Shown here piece by piece: positions 1 through 6,280 of a stretch of 15,759 bases of DNA; positions within the stretch are counted from its first letter, which is position 1, and the number at the start of each line of letters is the position of its first letter. Origin of the DNA: an uncultured Aliarcobacter sp. (GTDB lineage: Bacteria > Campylobacterota > Campylobacteria > Campylobacterales > Arcobacteraceae). Location of the stretch: positions 1-15,759 of the forward strand of contig CANRCH010000026.1 in assembly GCA_947629065.1 (NCBI GenBank), given 5' to 3'. The position numbers and the translations under genes were made by a program. The notes beneath the pieces were generated by a model. It was not told the origin of the DNA. It did not search any database and saw only the letters and a list, made by a program, of their open reading frames with translations.

Positions 1-384
1 AAATGTAGCATAAGGTAACTGGTGTTTAAAGGAATAAAGATTTAGAAAAAATTGTCTTGACATTTTGGGGTATTATACATAGCTTTTGTACCACTTGCAA
101 TGCCTAGTACTGCTGGTCCAGGAACTCTTGCTATGGTAATAAGTGGTGCATCATCTATACAAGATCAAATGTCTTGGAAAATTTATGTATCATCAATTAT
201 TGTTCCTCTTATTCTTAGTTTTGTATTGTGGCTTAGTTTAAGAAGTGCAGATACTATTATGAAATTTGTTGGTAAAAATGGTGTTGATGCAATTTCAAGA
301 GTTATGGGATTTTTACTTGTTTGTATGGGTGTTCAATTTATTATAAATGGAATAAGAGAGATAGTTATAAATTTTCCAAATTAG
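1..384 (+). pseudogene. MarC-family membrane protein, broken 3' remnant
   Basis: The frame ending at 384 encodes the C-terminal half of a MarC (UPF0056) inner-membrane protein of unknown transport role. The family hallmark [14 protein letters not shown] starts at base 82 and is followed by about three hydrophobic segments. MarC proteins are usually about 200 residues with six membrane spans, so the first half is missing. The ATG at 100 lies inside the conserved motif and cannot be the native start. The same frame has stops at 16-18, 43-45 and 58-60. In another frame, bases 36-53 read KDLEKI, which would fit just before AFVPLAMP, suggesting an extra stretch of about 28 bases (54-81) with a frameshift. 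That upstream frame also has a stop at 27-29, so the gene carries several lesions. The family call is firm. The exact lesion history is inference, and part of the gene lies outside the window. Confidence 0.7.
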
Positions 385-439
385 CTTTATAAGAGATATT
401 TGGATAAAATATATGTTAAATGCATTAAAAAGGTTATAA

Positions 440-823
440 ATGGAAATAAAATATGGTGAACAAGAGATTTTAGATTTTGATATAAACAATCCTGAAAATT
501 TCTGGCCAAATGAACACGAAAAAAACTATACAATAGATATTGAATTACCAGAATTTATGGCAAAATGCCCAAGAAGTGGTTACCCAGATTTTGCAACAAT
601 CAAAATTAAATATATTCCAAACAAAAGTGTAATTGAGTTAAAAGCACTAAAAATATATATAAACTCATTTATGAATAGATATATATCTCATGAAAACTCA
701 GCAAATGAGATTTTTGATACTTTATATTCTAAGCTTGAACCAAGATGGCTTAAAGTAATTGCAGATTTTAAACCTCGTGGAAATGTTCATACAATTATAG
801 AAATAGATAGTTCTAAAATATAG
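440..823 (+). CDS. queF: NADPH-dependent 7-cyano-7-deazaguanine reductase QueF
   Basis: QueF reduces the nitrile of preQ0 to the aminomethyl group of preQ1 using NADPH, a late cytoplasmic step towards queuosine in tRNA. The 127-residue length fits the short unimodular (type I) form. Visible signatures are CPRSGYPDFATI, with the nucleophilic Cys43 that forms the thioimide and the acid Asp50. The QueF motif ELKALKIY (67-74) is followed by SF (76-77) and HE (84-85), used for NADPH and substrate binding. AAGG sits about 8 bases before the ATG. No preQ1 riboswitch fold was recognised in the short gap after marC (385-439). The next gene begins 12 bases after the stop, so the two are probably co-transcribed. 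The identification is strong on motifs. Confidence 0.95.
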   Translation: MEIKYGEQEILDFDINNPENFWPNEHEKNYTIDIELPEFMAKCPRSGYPDFATIKIKYIPNKSVIELKALKIYINSFMNRYISHENSANEIFDTLYSKLEPRWLKVIADFKPRGNVHTIIEIDSSKI

Positions 824-835
824 GGAAAATAAACC

Positions 836-1465
836 TTGGAGAGATTAGTTAGTACTGCAGAAGCTGCAGAGATATTAGGACTATCTGTTCAAGGTATCCA
901 CTATAGAATTAGAAAAAATCAGTTAAAATCTGAAAAAATAGATGGCAAAACCTTTGTTTATGTAAGTGAAACTAAAACTCCTATAAACCAAAATAGAAAA
1001 ACAACTACTCAAAATAATAATACAAACTCAAATTTAGATTTAATAATTGATTCAAAAGATGAGCAGATAAAACTGCTTAAAAAATCTATAAAATGGATGA
1101 GAAATCAATATATAAGTGAAATTTCAAGACTTGAAAAGAACCAAAAAAGAATAATTGAGGTTTTTAATAGTGAAATAAAACTTCTTCAAAGTGCTTTTAA
1201 TGAAATGAGAGCTATTTATAAACCACAAATTGTACAAAATATAGAAACAAGTGAAAAAAAAGAAGATGTACAAAAAGATGAATTAAAAGAGCGATATATC
1301 TCTATAAAAGAGTTTTTTAGCATATTTAGAAATATTGGACGAAGTGATATTGAAATAAAAAGTATAATCCAAACAGCAATAAAAAATGAAGATGCTAGAT
1401 TTATATATAAAAAAGATGAAAAAAAACTTATGATTTTAAATGAGGATTTTTCGGATTTGTATTAA
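836..1465 (+). CDS. Helix-turn-helix protein with central coiled coil
   Basis: A protein of unknown specific role. Residues about 5-45 (STAEAAEILGLSVQGIHYRI) resemble the MerR/excisionase-type helix-turn-helix (HTH_17), in which the second helix reads DNA. A Gln/Asn/Thr-rich linker follows (about 50-65), then a charged stretch rich in Lys/Glu (about 70-135) likely to be coiled coil. A small C-terminal domain starts near RYISIKEFF. The start is TTG at 836, because AGGGA at 822-826, overlapping the queF stop, lies at a proper distance and no ATG fits the helix-turn-helix start. It is probably translated from the queF transcript. The long dimerising helix suggests a DNA-binding or structural dimer rather than a small-molecule sensor, but that is inference. 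No effector domain was recognised. Confidence 0.75.
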   Translation: MERLVSTAEAAEILGLSVQGIHYRIRKNQLKSEKIDGKTFVYVSETKTPINQNRKTTTQNNNTNSNLDLIIDSKDEQIKLLKKSIKWMRNQYISEISRLEKNQKRIIEVFNSEIKLLQSAFNEMRAIYKPQIVQNIETSEKKEDVQKDELKERYISIKEFFSIFRNIGRSDIEIKSIIQTAIKNEDARFIYKKDEKKLMILNEDFSDLY

Positions 1466-1482
1466 ATAGAAGTACAAAAAAG

Positions 1483-1590
1483 TACTCCTTTCCAGATACC
1501 CTAACACAACACTAAAAAAGGTGCCTTGCTATGTTCCCATCCTGGGGCTTTGTCTTTAGTAATGCTTGAAAGGGTCTAAAAAGGAGCATT
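1483..1590 (-). ncRNA. ffs: Signal recognition particle RNA (4.5S type)
   Basis: The minus strand carries the diagnostic SRP domain IV at 1523-1548: CAGG, a three-base-pair stem ATG/CAT capped by a GGAA tetraloop (1534-1537), then AGCA. This matches the CAGG-NNN-GGAA-NNN-AGCA pattern bound by Ffh. The rest folds into one rod. ACTAAA (from 1560) pairs with TTTAGT (from 1516). AGACCC (from 1577) pairs with GGGTATCT (from 1501). CTCCTTT (from 1587) pairs with AAAGGAG (from 1491). Length of about 105 bases fits short Gram-negative SRP RNAs. The 3' end runs into TACTTTTTT, a simple T-tract. A TATAAT box lies at 1637-1632, about 43 bases upstream of the first paired base, so a 5' leader may be trimmed. 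End positions are good to a few bases only. It acts with Ffh in co-translational membrane targeting. Confidence 0.88.
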
Positions 1591-1631
1591 CAAAACACTT
1601 TATGTTCTCAATGCTACTTTTAAAGATGTGA

Positions 1632-1637
1632 ATTATA
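1632..1637 (-). promoter_or_regulatory. -10 box, probable SRP RNA promoter
   Basis: A perfect TATAAT on the minus strand, upstream of the SRP RNA and downstream of the methyltransferase gene. No clear -35 element is seen, which is common for vegetative promoters in Campylobacterota. Transcription would begin near 1625, giving a leader of about 36 bases before the SRP rod. Within it AGCATT (1615-1610) can pair with AATGCT (1590-1585). Confidence 0.55.
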
Positions 1638-1644
1638 GCTAAAT

Positions 1645-1680
1645 ATCTTTAATATATTATAAAATTGAACTATTAAAGAT
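1645..1680 (-). terminator. Inverted repeat at the end of the mod operon
   Basis: A perfect 10-base-pair inverted repeat, ATCTTTAATA (1645-1654) and TATTAAAGAT (1671-1680), with a 16-base loop. It starts 20 bases past the methyltransferase stop. It is AT-only apart from one pair and is followed on the minus strand by ATTTAG rather than a clean T-run, so it is a weak terminator candidate. Confidence 0.4.
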
Positions 1681-1699
1681 AATTAGATTTTTATTTAAA

Positions 1700-2506
1700 C
1701 TATTTTTGAATATCCCAAGATATAAATGCCCAAGTCATAAACTCTTCATTTGATCTATCTTTATATCTGTTTACAAAATATTTTCTTAATATTTTTTCCT
1801 CTTTTTTAGATATATTTCCCAAACTCCATCTTAAAGATTCTATAAATTCATCTTGAGTTTTACTTGAAAATCTACTGTGTCTTGTTTTAATAAAATCAAC
1901 TTTTGCAAAAATTCCCATGCTATGTAAAACATTTAAAAGATAGATATAATCAGGTCTTGGAATAATATCTCTTTTTAAAAGATTTAAAATCTCACTATCA
2001 ATAAAACTTCCACCCACTTTTGTAGTGATAAATACTTTTTTATTTGCTTTACTGTTTAGTTTGTTTATAGCCTTTTTTATATCTTTTACTTCCATTGACC
2101 TACTAGCTACTACTATATCAGCTTTTGGAACATCTTTCCAAGAGTCATACCAAGATTTATGAATGGTTACTAGATTATTTATATGTAGTTTTTTTGCATT
2201 ATTTTGTGCAAGATTTAGCATCTCTTGTGAATAATCAAGGGCATAAACTGTTTTAAGATTGTTTGCTAATGCCAAAGCAATAGTTGCTGGTCCACTTCCA
2301 ACATCAAGCAGAGTTTCACAATCACTTAAATCAATTTTATCTATAAAATCTTTTGTATAGCTACTTGCAAATGCATTTTGATTAAAAAATTGTGCTTTTT
2401 TATCCCAATCTTTGCTGGATTTACTTTTAAATGTAGAGTTTTTTATCTGTTTTTTATATAGTTTTGAAATATCTATTTTTTCTAAATTTGTTTTTATTAA
2501 TGGCAT
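1700..2506 (-). CDS. Class I SAM-dependent methyltransferase, last gene of mod operon
   Basis: A 268-residue cytoplasmic protein with a Rossmann methyltransferase core. Motif I is LLDVGSGPA (66-74) and binds S-adenosylmethionine. The acidic end of strand 2 is in YALDYSQEML (88-97), and a strand-4 region is at ADIVVASRSMEV (129-140). The methyl acceptor cannot be read from sequence. The N-terminal 35 residues are Lys/Ser-rich and the C-terminal part (about 175-268) is variable, probably the substrate cap. The ATG lies one base after the modC stop, so translation is coupled to the molybdate importer and a role linked to molybdenum or tungsten use is likely but unproven. It carries no NPPY-type motif of nucleic-acid amino-methyltransferases. 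Confidence 0.8.
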   Translation of the reverse strand: MPLIKTNLEKIDISKLYKKQIKNSTFKSKSSKDWDKKAQFFNQNAFASSYTKDFIDKIDLSDCETLLDVGSGPATIALALANNLKTVYALDYSQEMLNLAQNNAKKLHINNLVTIHKSWYDSWKDVPKADIVVASRSMEVKDIKKAINKLNSKANKKVFITTKVGGSFIDSEILNLLKRDIIPRPDYIYLLNVLHSMGIFAKVDFIKTRHSRFSSKTQDEFIESLRWSLGNISKKEEKILRKYFVNRYKDRSNEEFMTWAFISWDIQK

Positions 2507-2507
2507 A

Positions 2508-3362
2508 TTAAACCCCTTTTATATTTGGTGCAAAGGCTTTTGTACTTACATTTACCTTTTGCCCTATTTTTAAATTTTGTGCTTCAAGATTACTAATAAC
2601 AACCTCCACAAGTTGTTGCCCAATAGCAATAATTGCTACATTTATAATATCAACTTTTTTAATATCTAGTAACTCACCTTCAAAAGAGAATTTTTGGCTA
2701 CCTTGAGTTTTGAGTAAAATATCTTTTGCAAGTCCATCGTTTATTACCTTTCCATCTTTTAAAACCAAAACTCTTGAAGCTAGTTTATACATCTCACTTG
2801 GATCGTGACTTACCATAATTGTGCTTGTTTCAAACTCTTTGTGAAGGGTTAAAATCTCATCTTGAAGTTTTGCTCTAAGACTAGGATCAAGTGCTGAAAG
2901 AGGTTCATCCATCAAAAGAATTTTTGGACGCTTCATTAAAGCACGACACAAACTAACACGCTGTTTTTGTCCACCACTCAAAGAGTTTGGAAATCTATTT
3001 TTTAGTTCATAAAGATTTGTAACATTTAAAAGATATTTTGCTAACTCTTTATCTTTTGCTGCATATAGAAGATTTTCCATTACGCTTAGGTTTGGAAATA
3101 GGGCATAATCTTGAAAAACAAAACCTATATCTCTTTTTTGAACAGCTTTTGAAGTTTTTTCATCTAGCCAAATATCGCCATCTACTTCTATTTTTCCATC
3201 TGCGTCTTCAAGACCTGCAAGTATTCGTAAAATTGTAGTTTTTCCACTTCCACTAGCTCCACTTAAAGCTATAAATTCGCCTTTTTTTATATTTAAATCT
3301 ATATCTAAAAGCATTTTTCCAAGGCTTCCGTGAAGCTCTTTTTTGAAATTTAGATTAATCAT
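2508..3362 (-). CDS. modC: Molybdate/tungstate ABC transporter ATP-binding protein ModC
   Basis: The ATPase that powers oxyanion import through ModB. All ABC motifs are intact: Walker A GASGSGKTT (35-43), Q-loop Gln84 in FVFQDYALFP, signature LSGGQKQRV (128-136), Walker B ILLMDEP (148-154) and switch His186 in VSHDPSE. A single C-terminal Mop/TOBE-like segment (about 226-284) follows. Enteric ModC is about 350 residues with a double Mop domain, so this 284-residue form is compact. The ATG overlaps the modB stop in TAATG, showing translational coupling. The Mop tail may sense intracellular oxyanion to inhibit transport, as described for some ModBC transporters. Relatives import sulfate, iron or polyamines, but the modA/modB/modE context settles the substrate class. 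Confidence 0.93.
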   Translation of the reverse strand: MINLNFKKELHGSLGKMLLDIDLNIKKGEFIALSGASGSGKTTILRILAGLEDADGKIEVDGDIWLDEKTSKAVQKRDIGFVFQDYALFPNLSVMENLLYAAKDKELAKYLLNVTNLYELKNRFPNSLSGGQKQRVSLCRALMKRPKILLMDEPLSALDPSLRAKLQDEILTLHKEFETSTIMVSHDPSEMYKLASRVLVLKDGKVINDGLAKDILLKTQGSQKFSFEGELLDIKKVDIINVAIIAIGQQLVEVVISNLEAQNLKIGQKVNVSTKAFAPNIKGV

Positions 3363-4072
3363 TAAACAAACCTTGATTGTTTTAGTTTTCCATTTATCAT
3401 ATAAACAGAAACTAAAGTTAAAAAACTTACAAAAATCATAATAAAGCTATATACATGGGCTTTTTCATAATCTAAAACTTCCACAAACTCATAAATAGCA
3501 ATTGCAGCAACTTTTGTTTCGTTTGGAATACTTCCACCAACCATTAAAACAATTCCAAACTCTCCAATTGTGTGTGCAAAAGTTATGATTAAAGCTGTTA
3601 AAAGAGATGGTTTTATATTTGGTAGGGCTATTTTAAAAAGTGTTGTAAACTTACTTTTTCCACTTAAATAACTAGCTTCTAGCATATGTTTATTTAGGCT
3701 TTCAAAGCCACTTTGTATTGGTTGCACCATAAATGGAAAGCTATAAATACAACTTGCAATTATTAAAGCATAGAAGTTAAACACAAGTTTTATTCCAAAA
3801 GTATCATAAAAGAAACTTCCTATAATTGAGTTTGAAGATAATCCCCATAAAAGATAAAATCCCAAAACTGTGGGAGGAACAACAAGTGGCATTGCAGTTA
3901 ATGCTTCTAAAAAAGGCTTCATTTTTGATTTTGTAAATGCTAAATACCAAGAAAAAGGCAAAGCAATAAAAAATAGAATTATAGTTGTAATAAATGCTAG
4001 TTTAAAAGATATATAAAGTGGATTATAATCAAAACTCAAAATCATATTAAACATATTAATCCAGTCAATCAT
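3362..4072 (-). CDS. modB: Molybdate/tungstate ABC transporter permease ModB
   Basis: A polytopic inner-membrane permease of 236 residues, typical for ModB, with about five to six hydrophobic spans. The cytoplasmic EAA loop that docks on ModC is visible around residues 132-157 (EASYLSGKSKFTTLFKIALP). The conserved GEFGIVLMVGGSIP segment after it is typical of ModB/CysT-type permeases. The VVPPTVLGFYLLWGL segment near residues 64-78 is also a ModB hallmark. The first codons overlap the end of the preceding Mop gene by 8 bases and its stop overlaps the modC ATG, so it is a middle gene in a coupled operon. It probably works as a homodimer with a ModC dimer and periplasmic ModA. Confidence 0.94.
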   Translation of the reverse strand: MIDWINMFNMILSFDYNPLYISFKLAFITTIILFFIALPFSWYLAFTKSKMKPFLEALTAMPLVVPPTVLGFYLLWGLSSNSIIGSFFYDTFGIKLVFNFYALIIASCIYSFPFMVQPIQSGFESLNKHMLEASYLSGKSKFTTLFKIALPNIKPSLLTALIITFAHTIGEFGIVLMVGGSIPNETKVAAIAIYEFVEVLDYEKAHVYSFIMIFVSFLTLVSVYMINGKLKQSRFV

Positions 4073-4463
4073 TTAAAACCCTTAAAATAGATATATCGCT
4101 ACTATTTATAAATACATTTACAATATCTTCTTCTTGTAGATTAAGATTTATAAAACTATTTTTTAAAAGTATTGATTCAAGACTATTTCCACAAAAATCT
4201 AAAGTGATATTTACTAAAATTTCACCTCTTTCTATATTTGTTATTTTTGCAGGAAATTGATTTTGTACACTTATCTCTTCTAAAGGCTTTTTTGAGATTA
4301 AAACATTTGTAGCTTTTACTAAAAGCTCAACTTTAGAACCAATCTTAATACTCTCATCTAATTCTAAACTAATTATTACTAGTTCTATTCCAGATGCATT
4401 AAGCACAAGCTTTGTTAATTGCTCGTGCTTTTTTATATCAACAATTTTTGCTTTTATACTCAT
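4065..4463 (-). CDS. Small double Mop/TOBE-domain protein in mod operon
   Basis: A 132-residue soluble protein made of two repeated Mop-like (TOBE) beta-barrel units, about 1-60 and 65-130. Each has the rhythm I..I...E.....V.L....G.EL...I....V..L.I..G..V.V.I.A..V.IS. The Mop fold binds molybdate or tungstate at subunit interfaces in molbindins, ModE and ModC, so an oxyanion-binding or buffering role is likely. The classic SARN start of molbindin repeats is not conserved here, so binding is not certain. The ATG overlaps the modA stop by four bases (ATGA) and the gene end overlaps modB by eight. It could supply the regulatory domain that the short ModC has only once, which is inference. Confidence 0.75.
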   Translation of the reverse strand: MSIKAKIVDIKKHEQLTKLVLNASGIELVIISLELDESIKIGSKVELLVKATNVLISKKPLEEISVQNQFPAKITNIERGEILVNITLDFCGNSLESILLKNSFINLNLQEEDIVNVFINSSDISILRVLND

Positions 4464-5206
4464 TTTGTAATATAGCCATAGTTATTGAAAATCTCTTTTG
4501 CTTTAGAACTTAAAATAAAGTCATAAAAAGCTTTTGCTTCGCTGTTATTTTCAGCTCTTTTTAAAACAACAATTCCTTGGTCAATTGGAGTATAAAGTGA
4601 TGGATCAACACTTACCCAGTGAACATTCTCTTTATATTTAGACATTTTATCTTCATATAAAAGTGATTTTGCAACAAAACCAATATCAGCAGCTGTTAAA
4701 GCATAAGTTACAGCTTGTGAAATTGAACCAGCAAATACAAATTTACTCTCAACTTGGTCATAAATATTTGCATTTTTTAACGCTTCAGAAGCAGCAACAC
4801 CATAAGGAGCCGTTTTTGGATTTGCAATTGCAATTTGTTTGATATTTTCTTGTGCAACTACATTGATACCCTTAGAAAAATCTAACTCTTTTGCACTTAG
4901 CATTGCTAAACTTCCTTGAGCATATAAAGCAGGTTCAGTAGCTGTTAAATTCTCTTTATGTAAAGTATTAGGGAATTTCATATCTGCACTCATAAAAACA
5001 TCAAAAGGAGCTCCATTTTGAATTTGTGCTGTAAAGTTTCCACTAGCACCAAGAACTACTTCAACTTTTGTATCTGGGTTTGTTTTGTTGAACTCTTTTA
5101 TTAAATCATTTATTGCATAAGAAACATTTGCAGCAACTGCTATATTAATTGTTCCAGCAAACATAGATGAAGCTAAAAGAGCTATTAGTAAAATAATTTT
5201 TTTCAT
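4460..5206 (-). CDS. modA: Periplasmic molybdate/tungstate-binding protein ModA
   Basis: The solute-binding protein that captures MoO4 or WO4 in the periplasm and delivers it to ModB. Residues 1-17 are a typical signal peptide (MKKIILLIALLASSMFA) with probable cleavage after Ala17 and no lipobox Cys, so it is soluble. The mature N-terminus, INIAVAANVSYAINDLI, is the ModA signature, followed by GASGNFTAQIQNGAPFDVFMSAD (Ser and backbone oxyanion contacts). The central segment AIANPKTAPYGVAASEAL is also typical. The mature length of about 231 residues is normal. It lies 28 bases after modE with AGGA before the ATG and overlaps the following Mop gene by four bases. Confidence 0.95.
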   Translation of the reverse strand: MKKIILLIALLASSMFAGTINIAVAANVSYAINDLIKEFNKTNPDTKVEVVLGASGNFTAQIQNGAPFDVFMSADMKFPNTLHKENLTATEPALYAQGSLAMLSAKELDFSKGINVVAQENIKQIAIANPKTAPYGVAASEALKNANIYDQVESKFVFAGSISQAVTYALTAADIGFVAKSLLYEDKMSKYKENVHWVSVDPSLYTPIDQGIVVLKRAENNSEAKAFYDFILSSKAKEIFNNYGYITK

Positions 5207-5234
5207 AGATTTTCCTATATTTTATTCTTTGGTT

Positions 5235-6014
5235 TTATCTACCAATCATAATATCAGATGCTTTTATAATTGCATCAACTTCAAGACCTACTTTTAGGTT
5301 TAAATTTTCTAAAGAGCTAGTTGTTAAAACAGTAACCACTTTGTCACCATCCACATCAATAGTTACTTCAGAATTTACATCACCTTTGTTTATATTTTCT
5401 ATTTTTCCTCTTAGAGTATTTCTTGCACTTATTTTTAAGTCTGTATCTGTTGAAATTAAAACATTACTTGATTTAATTAGTGCAATAACTTCATCATTTA
5501 GATTTAATCCTAAATTATCAACAGAGCTTAGAGTAATAATTGAAACAAGTTGTTTACCACTTTTTAACTCTAAAGTAATTTGTGCATTTACGCTTCCTAA
5601 ATTTATATCAATAATTTTACCAATAATTTGGTTTCTAGCACTTATTTGCATAGAAAGTCTCCTAATAGTTTTTAGTGTTCCGCTATTTATATCTGTAATT
5701 CTGTTTAGATTTTCCAAGAATTTGTTTTGTTCCTCTTTTAAAATGATGTAGGTTTTTAAAAGATTCTCTCCATACTCTGTTAATCTTGTACCACCGCCAT
5801 CTTTCCCACCTGTTTCTCTTATTACAATGGGAGTTTGTGATAGGTTATTCATATCTTCAACAGCTTCCCAAGCTGCTTTATAGCTAAGTGGTACCTCTTT
5901 TGAAGCTTTGTTTATTGAGCCTGTTTTTTTAATTGCAATTAAGAGGTCAATTCTTTTTTCAAGTAAAAAAGGCTTATTAAAAAGCTCTAAAGTTAAGTTT
6001 GATGATATAGACAT
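5235..6014 (-). CDS. modE: Molybdate-responsive transcriptional regulator ModE
   Basis: Full-length ModE of 259 residues. The N-terminal winged helix-turn-helix spans about 20-105, with the recognition region TGSINKASKEVPLSYKAAWE (31-50) and the wing RETGGKDGGGTRLT (66-79). Two Mop domains follow (125-187 and 196-258), each opening with SARN and carrying the G.VN(A/S) motif that binds molybdate. In enteric bacteria ModE with bound molybdate represses mod operons and activates some molybdoenzyme genes. As first gene of the operon it probably controls itself. A TATATAACGA half-site lies 23 bases upstream of the ATG. Complete Mop domains indicate a metal-sensing form, unlike the DNA-binding-domain-only ModE seen in some relatives. 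AAGGA precedes the start. Confidence 0.95.
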   Translation of the reverse strand: MSISSNLTLELFNKPFLLEKRIDLLIAIKKTGSINKASKEVPLSYKAAWEAVEDMNNLSQTPIVIRETGGKDGGGTRLTEYGENLLKTYIILKEEQNKFLENLNRITDINSGTLKTIRRLSMQISARNQIIGKIIDINLGSVNAQITLELKSGKQLVSIITLSSVDNLGLNLNDEVIALIKSSNVLISTDTDLKISARNTLRGKIENINKGDVNSEVTIDVDGDKVVTVLTTSSLENLNLKVGLEVDAIIKASDIMIGR

Positions 6015-6034
6015 ATTTTTCCTTTATATTACTC

Positions 6035-6070
6035 TATATATAACGAAACAAGAAATGTTATCTTTATATA
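6035..6070. promoter_or_regulatory. Putative ModE operator overlapping modE promoter
   Basis: TATATAACGA at 6037-6046 matches the half-site of the enteric ModE box, and GTTATCTTTATATA at 6057-6070 looks like a second, inverted and imperfect half. Spacing and orientation differ from the enteric TATATA-facing palindrome, so the exact box is uncertain. On the minus strand the TATATA at 6040-6035 could serve as the -10 box of the modE-modABC operon. Binding here would then block transcription when molybdate is plentiful. Confidence 0.45.
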
Positions 6071-6187
6071 CCTTAATACATAATGATATTAAATTTTTTG
6101 TAAAAAACTGATAAATCCTACAAAAGGTTACAAATAGATTAAATTTTTATATAAGTTTTTAAAATAAATGAAAATCAAATAAAAATC

Positions 6188-6196
6188 TGATATAAT
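6188..6196 (+). promoter_or_regulatory. Extended -10 promoter (TGATATAAT)
   Basis: TG-A-TATAAT is a perfect extended -10 element on the plus strand, in the space between modE and the LysR gene, both of which read the other way. Transcription would start near 6203 and run into the inverted-repeat element at 6224-6276. No protein gene follows on this strand before 7206, so it may drive a short RNA or be a chance match in AT-rich DNA. Confidence 0.35.
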
Positions 6197-6223
6197 CCAA
6201 AAATAACAAATAAGATGAATAAT

Positions 6224-6276
6224 CGATGAGTATAAAACTTACAGCAGAAGTTTAACTAAAACACCTATACTCATCG
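6224..6276. repeat. Nested perfect inverted repeat, possible hairpin RNA or terminator
   Basis: The outer arms CGATGAGTATA (6224-6234) and TATACTCATCG (6266-6276) are perfect 11-base complements. Inside, AAACTT (6235-6240) pairs with AAGTTT (6248-6253) around a 7-base loop, leaving 12 unpaired bases on one side. It begins five bases after the LysR stop as read on the minus strand, so it may terminate that gene. However, no T-run follows the stem on either strand, which is unusual for an intrinsic terminator. The remaining spacer bases, 6071-6187, show nothing clear. Confidence 0.6.
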
Positions 6277-6280
6277 CTTA

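Noticed and set aside
57..84. TTGACA with TATTAT as a promoter inside the marC remnant
   Set aside because: The spacing between the boxes is only eight bases, and no well-placed -10 box follows at 16-18 bases.
385..439. preQ1 riboswitch in the queF leader
   Set aside because: The 55-base gap shows no C-rich loop and A-rich tail pseudoknot of the preQ1-I type.
5341..6111. Plus-strand open frames opposite modE
   Set aside because: They are antisense shadows of a well-supported ModE gene and have no recognisable domain or ribosome site.
6226..6255. Nine-codon frame MSIKLTAEV after the extended -10 promoter, as a leader peptide
   Set aside because: No ribosome site precedes it and no gene it could attenuate follows on that strand.
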